The notes beneath the pieces are model-generated. The model was not told the DNA's origin and ran no database searches. It saw only the letters and a list, made by a program, of their open reading frames with translations. Positions 1 through 7,122 of a stretch of 13,320 nucleotides of DNA are shown here, piece after piece. A program made the position numbers and the translations under genes. Position 1 is the first letter of the stretch; every line of letters starts with the position of its first letter. The stretch spans positions 1 to 13,320 of the forward strand of contig CALJZV010000098.1 in assembly GCA_937983475.1 (NCBI GenBank). Reading direction: 5' to 3'. This DNA is from an uncultured Verrucomicrobiales bacterium (GTDB lineage Bacteria > Verrucomicrobiota > Verrucomicrobiia > Limisphaerales > JACDHS01).

Positions 1-4
1 AAAA

Positions 5-81
5 TGGCGGGAGTGGCGGGGCTCGAACCCGTAACCTCTGCCGTGACAGGGCAGCGCTCTAACCGATTGAGCTACACCCCC
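5..81 (-). tRNA. tRNA-Asp (anticodon GTC)
   Basis: The minus strand folds into a complete 77-nt cloverleaf. The acceptor stem is GGGGGTG/CACTCCC with one G-T wobble. The D stem is GCTC/GAGC, the anticodon stem CTGCC/GGCAG with loop CTGTCAC, and the T loop TTCGAGC. The 3' CCA is encoded in the DNA. The anticodon GTC reads aspartate codons, and the discriminator G73 and C38 agree with known aspartate identity elements. The first T-stem pair (49:65) is an A.C mismatch, which is slightly unusual; the rest of the T stem is GC-paired. A promoter lies just upstream (97-125). The downstream flank with any terminator is outside the window. Confidence 0.97.
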
Positions 82-348
82 AACCAAGGGCGCGTGAAAA
101 TAAGTGAACCGTTCCATCAAGTCAACGGTGAACTCCAGATTCGCCAAAACGATTCGGGCAGCAGACGCCAAGGAGGTGGGGGTGGGGAACCCCGCTGAAG
201 AAACGTACCGCTACCCGAATCAAATCAAAAATCTGACGCCGACTCTATGTTTTGCCCGCCTTCGTTGTCAATCCGTTAAATGGCCAATGCTCGGCATCGG
301 AGGCCTCAATAATGTGTAAAAAACCGCGCTGTGAAAGGTCGCTTGCGC
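82..348. other. intergenic region between tRNA-Asp and the DUF1501 gene
   Basis: Apart from the tRNA promoter I see no gene here. Short open frames in this stretch lack recognisable motifs and ribosome binding sites. On the minus strand, just after the DUF1501 stop codon, a GC-rich segment is followed by a run of T (around 319-324). This could be a weak terminator, but no strong stem is visible. Confidence 0.5.
97..125 (-). promoter_or_regulatory. sigma70-type promoter for tRNA-Asp
   Basis: On the minus strand a TTGACT -35 box (125-120) is followed by a 17-bp spacer and a TATTTT -10 box (102-97). The predicted start is near position 90, about nine bases before the mature tRNA 5' end. The -35 box, spacer and position all fit, so this is a good candidate; only transcript mapping would prove it. 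Confidence 0.6.
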
Positions 349-1839
349 TTAGGCCAATAAGCCCTTCACCACGTGCCCATGCACGTCGGTGAGGCGGAAA
401 TGCCGCCCTTGGAACTTGAAGGTCAGCCGTTCATGGTCAATGCCCAGCAGGTGCAGCAGCGTGGCGTGAAAATCATGCACATGCACACCGTCCTTGACGA
501 CGTTATAGCCAAACCCGCAGGTCTCGCCGTAAACGCTTCCCGCCTTCACCCCGCCGCCGGCCATCCAGATGGAAAAACAGCGCGGGTGATGATCGCGCCC
601 GTAGTTGGTCTCCGTCAGTTTGCCCTGGGAATAATTGGTCCGGCCGAACTCCCCGCCCCAGATGACCAGCGTGTCGTCCAGCATGCCGCGCTGCTTGAGG
701 TCGGCGATGAGCGCGGCCGCCGGTTGGTCGGTCTCCCGGCATTGGGTGCGAATGGCCCCGGGAAGGCCGGCATGGTTGTCCCAGCCCTGGTGATACAATT
801 GGATGAACTTGACGCCCCGCTCGGCCAGTCGCCGGGCCAGGAGACAGTTCGCCGCGAAGGTGCCCGGCTTGCGCGCGTCGGGGCCGTAAAGGTCAAACAC
901 ATGCTGCGGTTCGCCGGAAAGGTCCACGGCCTCCGGCACCGACGCCTGCATGCGAAAGGCCATTTCATACTGCGCAATGCGGCTGTTGAGTTCCGGGTCG
1001 CCCAGTTGCGCCTCGCGCGCCTCGTGCAGATCGCGCAACCGGTCGAGCATCTGCCTGCGGTTGTCGCGCGTGATGCCGCCGGGGTTGTTCAAATACAACA
1101 CCGGATCGGTGCCGGACCGGAACTGCACGCCCTGGTGCCGCGAGGGAATGAACCCGCTGCCCCAGAGCCGCGCGTAAAGCGGCTGATCCACCTTGCCGGG
1201 CGTGATCAGCACCACAAAGGCCGGAAGGTTTTCGTTGTCGCTGCCCAGGCCATAACTGAGCCAGGCACCCAGGCTCGGGCGCCCGGACAACTGGGAGCCG
1301 GTTTGCAGGAATGTGATCGCCGGGTCATGGTTGATCGCCTCGGTGAACATGGAGCGCACGATGCACAGGTCGTCCACCACCCGCGCGGTGTGCGGCAGCA
1401 GTTCATTGACCCACGCGCCGGATTGACCGTGGCGGTTGAACTTGAAGATGGAGCCGGCCATCGGCAGGGACGCCTGGTTGCCGGTCATGCCGGTCAGGCG
1501 CTGGCCCTGGCGAACCGATTCGGGCAGCTCCTGCCCATTGCGCTCGTTGAGCAGCGGCTTGTAGTCAAAGGTTTCCAACTGCGACGGCCCGCCCGCCATG
1601 AAAAGATAAATGACGCGTTTGGCCTTCGCCGGAAAATGCGGCGCGCCCAGGATGCCCCGATCCGGTGTGTTGGTTGTGTTGCCCAAAGCGCGAGCCGGGT
1701 TCAGCAAGTGCGCCAGCGCAATGGTTCCCAGGCCCATGCCAAAGCGGCGAAGGAAGGCACGGCGATCCAGCCCCTCCAGCGGCAGCGGGCCTGCGCAGAG
1801 CGGTTTCATTTTCTCATCAGTGAAGGATCGAGAGTTCAT
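349..1839 (-). CDS. Tat-exported DUF1501 family protein
   Basis: This 496-residue protein is a full-length DUF1501 member of the alkaline phosphatase/sulfatase-like fold. The N terminus has a twin-arginine signal: R26-R27 followed by AFLRRFG and a hydrophobic stretch (residues 33-46), so export as a folded, probably metal-containing protein is expected. Family landmarks are FMAGGPSQLETFD near residue 85, the GGEFGRT motif near 395, NYGRDHHP near 415 and HDFHATLLHLLG near the C terminus. Histidine- and aspartate-rich motifs of this kind suggest metal binding. The substrate is unknown. The start overlaps the stop of the upstream DUF1553 gene by four bases (ATGA), so the two are translationally coupled and probably act together. 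A second ATG at codon 11 would also leave the Tat motif intact. Stop codon TAA. Confidence 0.93.
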   Translation of the reverse strand: MNSRSFTDEKMKPLCAGPLPLEGLDRRAFLRRFGMGLGTIALAHLLNPARALGNTTNTPDRGILGAPHFPAKAKRVIYLFMAGGPSQLETFDYKPLLNERNGQELPESVRQGQRLTGMTGNQASLPMAGSIFKFNRHGQSGAWVNELLPHTARVVDDLCIVRSMFTEAINHDPAITFLQTGSQLSGRPSLGAWLSYGLGSDNENLPAFVVLITPGKVDQPLYARLWGSGFIPSRHQGVQFRSGTDPVLYLNNPGGITRDNRRQMLDRLRDLHEAREAQLGDPELNSRIAQYEMAFRMQASVPEAVDLSGEPQHVFDLYGPDARKPGTFAANCLLARRLAERGVKFIQLYHQGWDNHAGLPGAIRTQCRETDQPAAALIADLKQRGMLDDTLVIWGGEFGRTNYSQGKLTETNYGRDHHPRCFSIWMAGGGVKAGSVYGETCGFGYNVVKDGVHVHDFHATLLHLLGIDHERLTFKFQGRHFRLTDVHGHVVKGLLA

Positions 1840-4800
1840 CGCACCAGGATAAATTCGTCGTGGTTCATCAGCACGCTGACGGTCGCCGCCAGCGCGGCGT
1901 GACGGTGCAGCGGCAGTTTCTTGTCGCGGGGAAATTCACCCGTCGCCAGAAATTGTTCGGACGCGCCTTTGCTTTTGGAAAAATAGGCCAGCTGCTCCTC
2001 GAACAGTTGCCTCGCAAGAACGCGTTCCTGCGGCAAAGCAGGACGGTTGAGCACGGCGAGGAACGCGTCCTCCAGAAGCATATCCGTGTTCTTGCCATGT
2101 CGTTTCATCACCCTCTCGGCCAGCACTCGGGCCGCCTCGACAAACTGCGGATCGTTCATCAGCACCAGCGCCTGCAACGGCGTGGATGTCGCCTCGCGCT
2201 TGGCGGTGCAGACCTCTCGCGCGGTGGCGTCGAACGTCAGCATGGTCGGCGGCGGCGAAGTGCGGCGCCAGAAGGTGTAGAGACTGCGACGGTATAATTT
2301 GTCACCGGTGTCCTGCGTGTATTTCACATGCAGGCCCGATTGCTCCCACAGCCCGGCGGGCTGATACGGCTTGACGCTTGGCCCGCCCACCTGCCGCGCA
2401 AGCAACCCGCTCGCGGCCAGGGCAGCGTCACGCGCCTGCTCGGCCGTCAACCGCTGTTTTGGACCGCGAGCCAGCAACCGGTTGTCCGGGTCAAGCGCCA
2501 GCAACTCGGCGGAGGCCACCGAGGATTGCCGATAGGCCGCTGACGTGACGATCAGGCGATGCAGCGCCTTGATGTCCCAGCCATTGTTTACAAACTCACG
2601 CGCCAGCCAGTCCAGCAGCTCCGGGTGGGTTGGCAATTCTCCCTGGCTGCCGAAATCCTCCGGCGTGCCGACCAGGCCGCGCCCGAAGTGCAGCTTCCAA
2701 AGGCGATTGACGGCAACGCGCGCGGTCAGGGGATTCCGCGGGTCGGTCGTCCAACGCGCCAGGCCGAGCCGGTTTTGCGGCAGGTTTGAGGAAAATGAAA
2801 ACACGCTTTCCGGCGCGCCCGGCTCAACCGCGTCGCCCGGCGCGTCATACGCGCCGCGCTTGAGAACAAAAGTGGGCCGCCGCACCGAAAGTTCCTTCAT
2901 CACCATGATTTCAGGAATGTCATTGGCGAACTGATTCTCGGCTTCGCGGCGCTTTTTCAATTCATTCAGGGCTGTCCGGTATGCGGTGTCGTCCCGGTTG
3001 AGCCAGGCGGCAAAGGTGTCCTGATGCGCGAGCGGGGCAATGCGATTTGCTTTTCTCGACGCGGCGGCCTTCCCAACCGTCGCGCCAGCAAGCTGCCGCG
3101 CTTCAAACGGGGTCAGCGCCGCATCGAAAATCTGGAACTCATCCACGCTGCCGCCTTTGAACCCCGAATCGCGAAACCGCGCGCCTACGGTCAGCGGCGT
3201 GTTGTTCACGTCCGAATCGCCCCATTCGCTTCGATGCACGAAGTCCTTGTACAGATGATCGCGAATCACGTCACACGCCGCGGCCTCGCCATTGATGTAA
3301 AGGCGCAGGCCGTCCGCGCGGCTGGAACCGTCATACGTCACGGCCACATGCGTCCATTCGTTCAAGGAAACGGCTTTGCGGGCGCGGATGGCGATGGCGT
3401 TGCCGGGCCAGAAATGCACCAGCGCAAACCACGGGCGGCCCTGATCAAGGAGCAGTTCATAGCCACGGCTGCCCGAATCGGTCCAGGCGCGGGAGCGGTG
3501 GAAAACCACGGCGCGCTCCTGCGGCTCGCCGGGCTTGAGCCAGAGCGCGAAGCTGAAGGGATCGCTCCGCTTGAATTCGCCCAGGCCGGAGAACACCACC
3601 GAATTCTCGCCGTTGAACCGCAAGGCCTGCCCGTGGACGCCTGCCGTCGGCTGCGGCGCCTCGGCCAATGTGGCGTCATGTTTCCGCGCGCGGTCTGGCG
3701 TCTTGTTCCCTTTAATTTCCTCAAAGGAAAATGAGGCACTTGGGCTGGCGGCGTGAATGGCCGCGCCCGATTTGACGCGCTGCTCAAAGCGTTTGCGGGC
3801 GGCTTTTTCCATGCGTTTCAACTCGGCTTCCTGCTCCGCGATGGCGTGTTTCAAAGCCGCGTGCTTTTCCTTTTGTCCTTCGGCATAGCGCAGCAACGTC
3901 GGCGTCGGCGTGGCCCGGGTGAAATGGGAGTAAAGGCCCGATTCGTCAATGTTGTTGAAGAACGCGAACAGGCTGTAGTAATCGCGCTGCGACACCGGGT
4001 CGTACTTGTGGTCGTGGCAGCGGGCGCATTCGAGCGTCAGCCCCAGGAACGCGGTGCCGAAGGTGTGCACGCGATCGGCGACGTTCTCGGCGCGGAATTC
4101 CTCCTCGATGCTGCCGCCCTCGTTGGTCATGCGGTGCAGCCGGTTGAACGCCGTGGCCAGCGTTTGCTCGTCGGTGGCGTCGCGCAACAGGTCGCCGGCC
4201 AGTTGCCAGTGAACAAACTGGTCGTAGGGAAGGTTCTGATTGAAAGCGCGAATCACCCAGTCGCGCCAGGGCGACATGTCGCGCTCGACATCGTTCTGGT
4301 AACCGTAGGTGTCGGCAAAACGGGCCAGGTCCATCCAGTCGTTGGCCATGCGCTCGCCGTATGACGGCGACGCCAATAAACGGTCCACGGCCTTGTCATA
4401 GGCATCGGGCGCGTCGTCCTCAAGAAACGCTTTTATTTCCTCCACACTCGGCGGCAGGCCGGTCAGGCCCAACGCCAGGCGGCGAAGCAGCGTCGGCTTG
4501 TCGGCCTCCGGCGCGGGTGGAAGGTTCTTCTGCGTTAATTTATCCAGAACAAAGCGGTCAATTGGATTGCGCGGCCAATCGCTGTTCACCTTGGGGACCG
4601 GGACTTTTTTAACCGGCATGAAGGCCCAGTGCGGCTGGTACTCCGCGCCCTGCTCGATCCATTTTTTGATCAGCGCAATGTCCTCCGCGTTAAGTGAAAG
4701 ATGGCTGTTGGGCGGCGGCATGAGGTTGTCGGCGTCGGTGGTGACAATTCGCCGCCAGACTTCGCTTTTCTCCGGCTTGCCCGGCGCGATGGCGCGCAGG

Positions 4801-5057
4801 CCGGTTTTCTTGTCGAGCACGGCGCGCGAACCCGCCAGTGTGTCCAGCCGCAGGCCGGCCTTGCGGCTTTTCTCGTCCGGCCCGTGACATTTGAAACAGC
4901 GGTCGGAAAGCAAAGGCCGGATGTGGAAATTGAAGTCCACGCGCTCCGGGAGGCTGTCCGCCTGGGCAAGACAATCCGGTGTCATCGCCGCAAATAGAAT
5001 GCCGACTGCCAGCGCCACGGTGGCCAATGGATGCAGCCTGTTGCGGAGTTGCGGCAT
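1836..5057 (-). CDS. exported PSCyt1-DUF1549-LamG-DUF1553 cytochrome-type protein
   Basis: Using the start at 5057, this is a 1073-residue protein. A Sec signal peptide (residues 1-32, hydrophobic core LATVALAVGILFAA) is followed by a PSCyt1 domain with a CFKCH haem motif at C54/C57/H58. Then comes PSCyt2/DUF1549 (about 163-380) with a second motif, CARCH, at 344-348. A LamG/concanavalin-like domain spans about 440-650, and PSD1/DUF1553 runs from about 725 to the end. This order is known from planctomycete and verrucomicrobial surface proteins; the reaction is not known, and a redox role next to polymer binding is inference. The open frame extends to 5207, but its first 50 codons run through an inverted repeat and bring no conserved sequence. 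An ATG at 5120 is a further alternative. No clear Shine-Dalgarno sequence marks any of these starts. Stop codon TGA. Confidence 0.92.
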   Translation of the reverse strand: MPQLRNRLHPLATVALAVGILFAAMTPDCLAQADSLPERVDFNFHIRPLLSDRCFKCHGPDEKSRKAGLRLDTLAGSRAVLDKKTGLRAIAPGKPEKSEVWRRIVTTDADNLMPPPNSHLSLNAEDIALIKKWIEQGAEYQPHWAFMPVKKVPVPKVNSDWPRNPIDRFVLDKLTQKNLPPAPEADKPTLLRRLALGLTGLPPSVEEIKAFLEDDAPDAYDKAVDRLLASPSYGERMANDWMDLARFADTYGYQNDVERDMSPWRDWVIRAFNQNLPYDQFVHWQLAGDLLRDATDEQTLATAFNRLHRMTNEGGSIEEEFRAENVADRVHTFGTAFLGLTLECARCHDHKYDPVSQRDYYSLFAFFNNIDESGLYSHFTRATPTPTLLRYAEGQKEKHAALKHAIAEQEAELKRMEKAARKRFEQRVKSGAAIHAASPSASFSFEEIKGNKTPDRARKHDATLAEAPQPTAGVHGQALRFNGENSVVFSGLGEFKRSDPFSFALWLKPGEPQERAVVFHRSRAWTDSGSRGYELLLDQGRPWFALVHFWPGNAIAIRARKAVSLNEWTHVAVTYDGSSRADGLRLYINGEAAACDVIRDHLYKDFVHRSEWGDSDVNNTPLTVGARFRDSGFKGGSVDEFQIFDAALTPFEARQLAGATVGKAAASRKANRIAPLAHQDTFAAWLNRDDTAYRTALNELKKRREAENQFANDIPEIMVMKELSVRRPTFVLKRGAYDAPGDAVEPGAPESVFSFSSNLPQNRLGLARWTTDPRNPLTARVAVNRLWKLHFGRGLVGTPEDFGSQGELPTHPELLDWLAREFVNNGWDIKALHRLIVTSAAYRQSSVASAELLALDPDNRLLARGPKQRLTAEQARDAALAASGLLARQVGGPSVKPYQPAGLWEQSGLHVKYTQDTGDKLYRRSLYTFWRRTSPPPTMLTFDATAREVCTAKREATSTPLQALVLMNDPQFVEAARVLAERVMKRHGKNTDMLLEDAFLAVLNRPALPQERVLARQLFEEQLAYFSKSKGASEQFLATGEFPRDKKLPLHRHAALAATVSVLMNHDEFILVR

Positions 5058-5143
5058 AAGATTGAGGAAAGATACCCGGCTCCGGCGCGGCGCCGCAAGC
5101 CGCTGTTGAGCACCGGTCATTTTACTGAGGGTGAATTTTTCAA

Positions 5144-5214
5144 GCCACGGACGAACACCGATGAAACACGGATGATCGTTTTGCATCTGTGCCAATCGGT
5201 GTTTCATCAGTGGC
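5144..5214. repeat. imperfect inverted repeat, 71 bp
   Basis: The segment begins GCCAC and ends GTGGC. Its arms contain imperfectly matching pieces: GATGAAACAC on the left, and GTGTTTCATC and AATCGGTGTT on the right. Allowing small gaps, the arms pair over about 30 bases around a centre near 5180. The wording (variants of GATGAACACGGATGA) resembles intergenic repeats I associate with verrucomicrobial genomes; this is from memory, not a search. It lies between two divergent genes and could act as a folded element in either transcript or as a mobile palindromic repeat. No second copy was seen in the window. Confidence 0.6.
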
Positions 5215-5287
5215 TCACTTTTTGGAGCCGGTTAATACTTTCCCCTTTTCATTTGACTCCGGGCAAAATGAACGGCGCAATTTGCGC

Positions 5288-6073
5288 ATGAATTCAAGCT
5301 TCATTCTGGCTGCCTGCGCTGCGGCAGTCGCGGTCATGGCGTTCTCCGGTTGCGCGACGGCGTCCAAAACCCAAGCCGATCCGCGCTGCTACGAACTGCG
5401 GGTCTATCACGCCGAGCCCGGCAGGCTGGACGACCTGCATGCGCGTTTCCGCCAGCACACGCTGCGCCTTTTCGCCAAGCACGGCATGGAAAACGTCGGC
5501 TACTGGGTGCCGGTGAACAATGAGGAGAACAAGCTGGTGTTTCTGCTGGCCTATCCAAGCCGCGAGGCGCGCGAGGCGTCGTGGAAGGCGTTTCTGGCCG
5601 ATCCGGAATGGCAGGCGGCGTTCAAGCAAAGCGAGAGCCGAGGTCGCCTGGTGGCCAAGGCGGAGTCAACCTTCCTGAAGCTGACCGACTACTCGCAATC
5701 GCACCTGACCGGCAACCTTACCAAGGGCGGCGTGCGCGAGTTGCGCACATACACGACCCCGCCGGGACTGCTGCCCAATCTGGACGCGCGCTTCCGCAAT
5801 CACACGCTGGGGCTGTTCTCCAAGCACGGCATGACGCACTGGTTCTATTTTCACAAAACGCCCGATCAGCCCGCCGCCGACACGACATTAATTTATTTTC
5901 TCGCGCACGCCTCGACCAATGCCGCCCAGGCGTCCTTTGGCGCGTTCCGGAAGGACCCGGCCTGGATCGCCGCGCGGGAGGCCAGCGAGCCACAAGCCGG
6001 CGGCGCGCTCGCAGTGAATGCCGGCGGCACGTCGGAGTTTGACGTGGCGCCGGAGGAGTCGGCGAGCCATTGA
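5288..6073 (+). CDS. lipoprotein with two tandem NIPSNAP domains
   Basis: This 261-residue protein starts with a hydrophobic signal and a likely lipobox ending in Cys22 (AFSGC), so attachment to a membrane is expected; the -3 Phe is not ideal. Two NIPSNAP-type (dimeric alpha-beta barrel) domains follow, at about 35-133 and 149-250. Each opens with an ELRxY strand (residues 36-40 and 151-155) followed by a near-identical helix, ARFRQHTLRLFAKHGM versus ARFRNHTLGLFSKHGM. This shows internal duplication. NIPSNAP proteins have no single known reaction. The open frame extends upstream to 5189, but that part overlaps the intergenic repeat and lacks a signal peptide, so I chose the ATG at 5288. No strong ribosome site is visible. 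The stop is 12 bases before the next gene, suggesting an operon. Confidence 0.88.
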   Translation: MNSSFILAACAAAVAVMAFSGCATASKTQADPRCYELRVYHAEPGRLDDLHARFRQHTLRLFAKHGMENVGYWVPVNNEENKLVFLLAYPSREAREASWKAFLADPEWQAAFKQSESRGRLVAKAESTFLKLTDYSQSHLTGNLTKGGVRELRTYTTPPGLLPNLDARFRNHTLGLFSKHGMTHWFYFHKTPDQPAADTTLIYFLAHASTNAAQASFGAFRKDPAWIAAREASEPQAGGALAVNAGGTSEFDVAPEESASH

Positions 6074-6085
6074 TCGGAGCCCCGC

Positions 6086-7006
6086 ATGTTCAGAAATTGG
6101 CTTCGCAAGTGGACCTTTTTCGCCGTTGCCGCGCCTTTTATTTCACTAATGGCAGCGGCGGGCGAACCGTTTTCCGCGCCCGTGGCATTCACCAACTCAG
6201 CGCTGCCCAATTTCTTTGCTGTCACCACCAACGTCTTCTCCGGCGGGTCGCCGGAAAATGAAACCGCGTTTGCCGAACTGGCCCGCCTGGGCGTGAAAAC
6301 TATTCTCAGCGTGGACGGGGCCAGGCCGGACCTGGAGGCCGCGCGACGCCATGGACTTCGCTATGTTCATTTGCCCCTGGGTTACGGGCGTGTGCCGCCA
6401 CAGCGCGTGGCGGAGTTCATTCACGTTGCCCAAACCTTGCCCGGCCCGATTTATGTGCATTGCCACCACGGCAAGCATCGCGGCGTGACGGCCGCGGCGC
6501 TGATCTGCCAGGGCACCAGCGGCTGGACGCCATCTCAAGCTGTCAGTTGGCTCAAGCGGGCCGGCACGGGCGAGGAATACGCCGGGCTTTACCAAAGCGT
6601 GGAGGCATTTCGCGCGCCGACCCGCGTTGAACTGGATTCGGTGGTGGCATTGCCCGAGTCGAGCGAGACCTCCCCGCTGGTGGATGCCATGGTCGGTGTG
6701 GATGCGCATTTCAAGCGGCTGAAGGCGGCGCAAAAACTTGAGTGGAAAGCGCCTTCCAGCCCAAAGGATTCTCCACCAGAGCAGGAGGCGTTGCTGCTTT
6801 GGGAGGCGTTTCGTGAACTGATTCGCGCGAAGGACACCGAGGACCGTCCGGAGTCGTATTGGCGAATAATGGCCGAAGCCGAGGCCGCGTCGGCGCGACT
6901 CCGCGAACTCTTGTTCCAGGACACCAGGGACGTTCCTGCGCTGAATGAGGCGATGCGCCTGCTCAGCCAGAGCTGCGTGGATTGCCATAAGCCGTTCCGG
7001 AACTGA
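6086..7006 (+). CDS. exported tyrosine-phosphatase-like protein with C-terminal haem motif
   Basis: This 306-residue protein has a GGAG ribosome site six bases before its ATG. A signal peptide occupies about residues 1-26. The central domain (about 38-180) resembles the Siw14/DUF442-type dual-specificity phosphatases: LARLGVKTILSVDG leads to HLPLGYG and then to the Cx5R loop C126-HHGKH-R132-G. The Cys nucleophile and Arg are present; I could not identify a certain general-acid Asp. The C-terminal part (about 195-306) is helix-rich and ends in SCVDCHKPFRN, with C297/C300/H301 as a c-type haem site. Its placement at the extreme C terminus resembles cytochrome c'/c556 four-helix bundles. Both the signal peptide and the haem motif point to the periplasm. 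Substrate and electron partner are unknown. It is probably co-transcribed with the NIPSNAP gene. Stop codon TGA. Confidence 0.88.
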   Translation: MFRNWLRKWTFFAVAAPFISLMAAAGEPFSAPVAFTNSALPNFFAVTTNVFSGGSPENETAFAELARLGVKTILSVDGARPDLEAARRHGLRYVHLPLGYGRVPPQRVAEFIHVAQTLPGPIYVHCHHGKHRGVTAAALICQGTSGWTPSQAVSWLKRAGTGEEYAGLYQSVEAFRAPTRVELDSVVALPESSETSPLVDAMVGVDAHFKRLKAAQKLEWKAPSSPKDSPPEQEALLLWEAFRELIRAKDTEDRPESYWRIMAEAEAASARLRELLFQDTRDVPALNEAMRLLSQSCVDCHKPFRN

Positions 7007-7026
7007 TCGGTTCAATCAAATCAGGC

Positions 7027-7059
7027 AGGGACGCGTTCCGTGAAGGGGAAGTCGTCCCT
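7027..7059 (+). repeat. hairpin-forming intergenic sequence
   Basis: AGGGACG (7027-7033) pairs perfectly with CGTCCCT (7053-7059). Inside, after a small internal loop, TTCC (7036-7039) can pair with GGAA. There is no T run behind it, so a classical terminator is unlikely. It sits between the phosphatase gene and the M14 peptidase gene and may be a repeat element or a processing/attenuation hairpin. Confidence 0.45.
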
Positions 7060-7122
7060 ACCATGTTTGCCGGACAGGTTTTTGTTTCGATAAAATGTAG
7101 AACCGGGCATCATGCGCGCCGC

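Noticed and set aside
5..348. tRNA-Asp as an attachment site for an integrated element
   Set aside because: No integrase, no direct repeat of the tRNA 3' end and no mobile genes were seen in the window.
373..1902. 509-codon open frame on the plus strand, opposite the DUF1501 gene
   Set aside because: It runs antisense to a gene with clear family motifs. Its translation is low in recognisable structure and is explained by high G+C at third codon positions on the other strand.
3024..3734. 236-codon plus-strand frame opposite the LamG region
   Set aside because: No motif or ribosome site, and it lies wholly inside the DUF1553 gene.
5058..5207. Extended N terminus of the DUF1553 protein up to 5207
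   Set aside because: It would translate the inverted repeat and bury a normal signal peptide 50 residues into the chain.
6197..7015. 272-codon open frame on the minus strand opposite the phosphatase gene
   Set aside because: Antisense shadow with no motifs. The plus-strand gene has a signal peptide, ribosome site, Cx5R and CxxCH.
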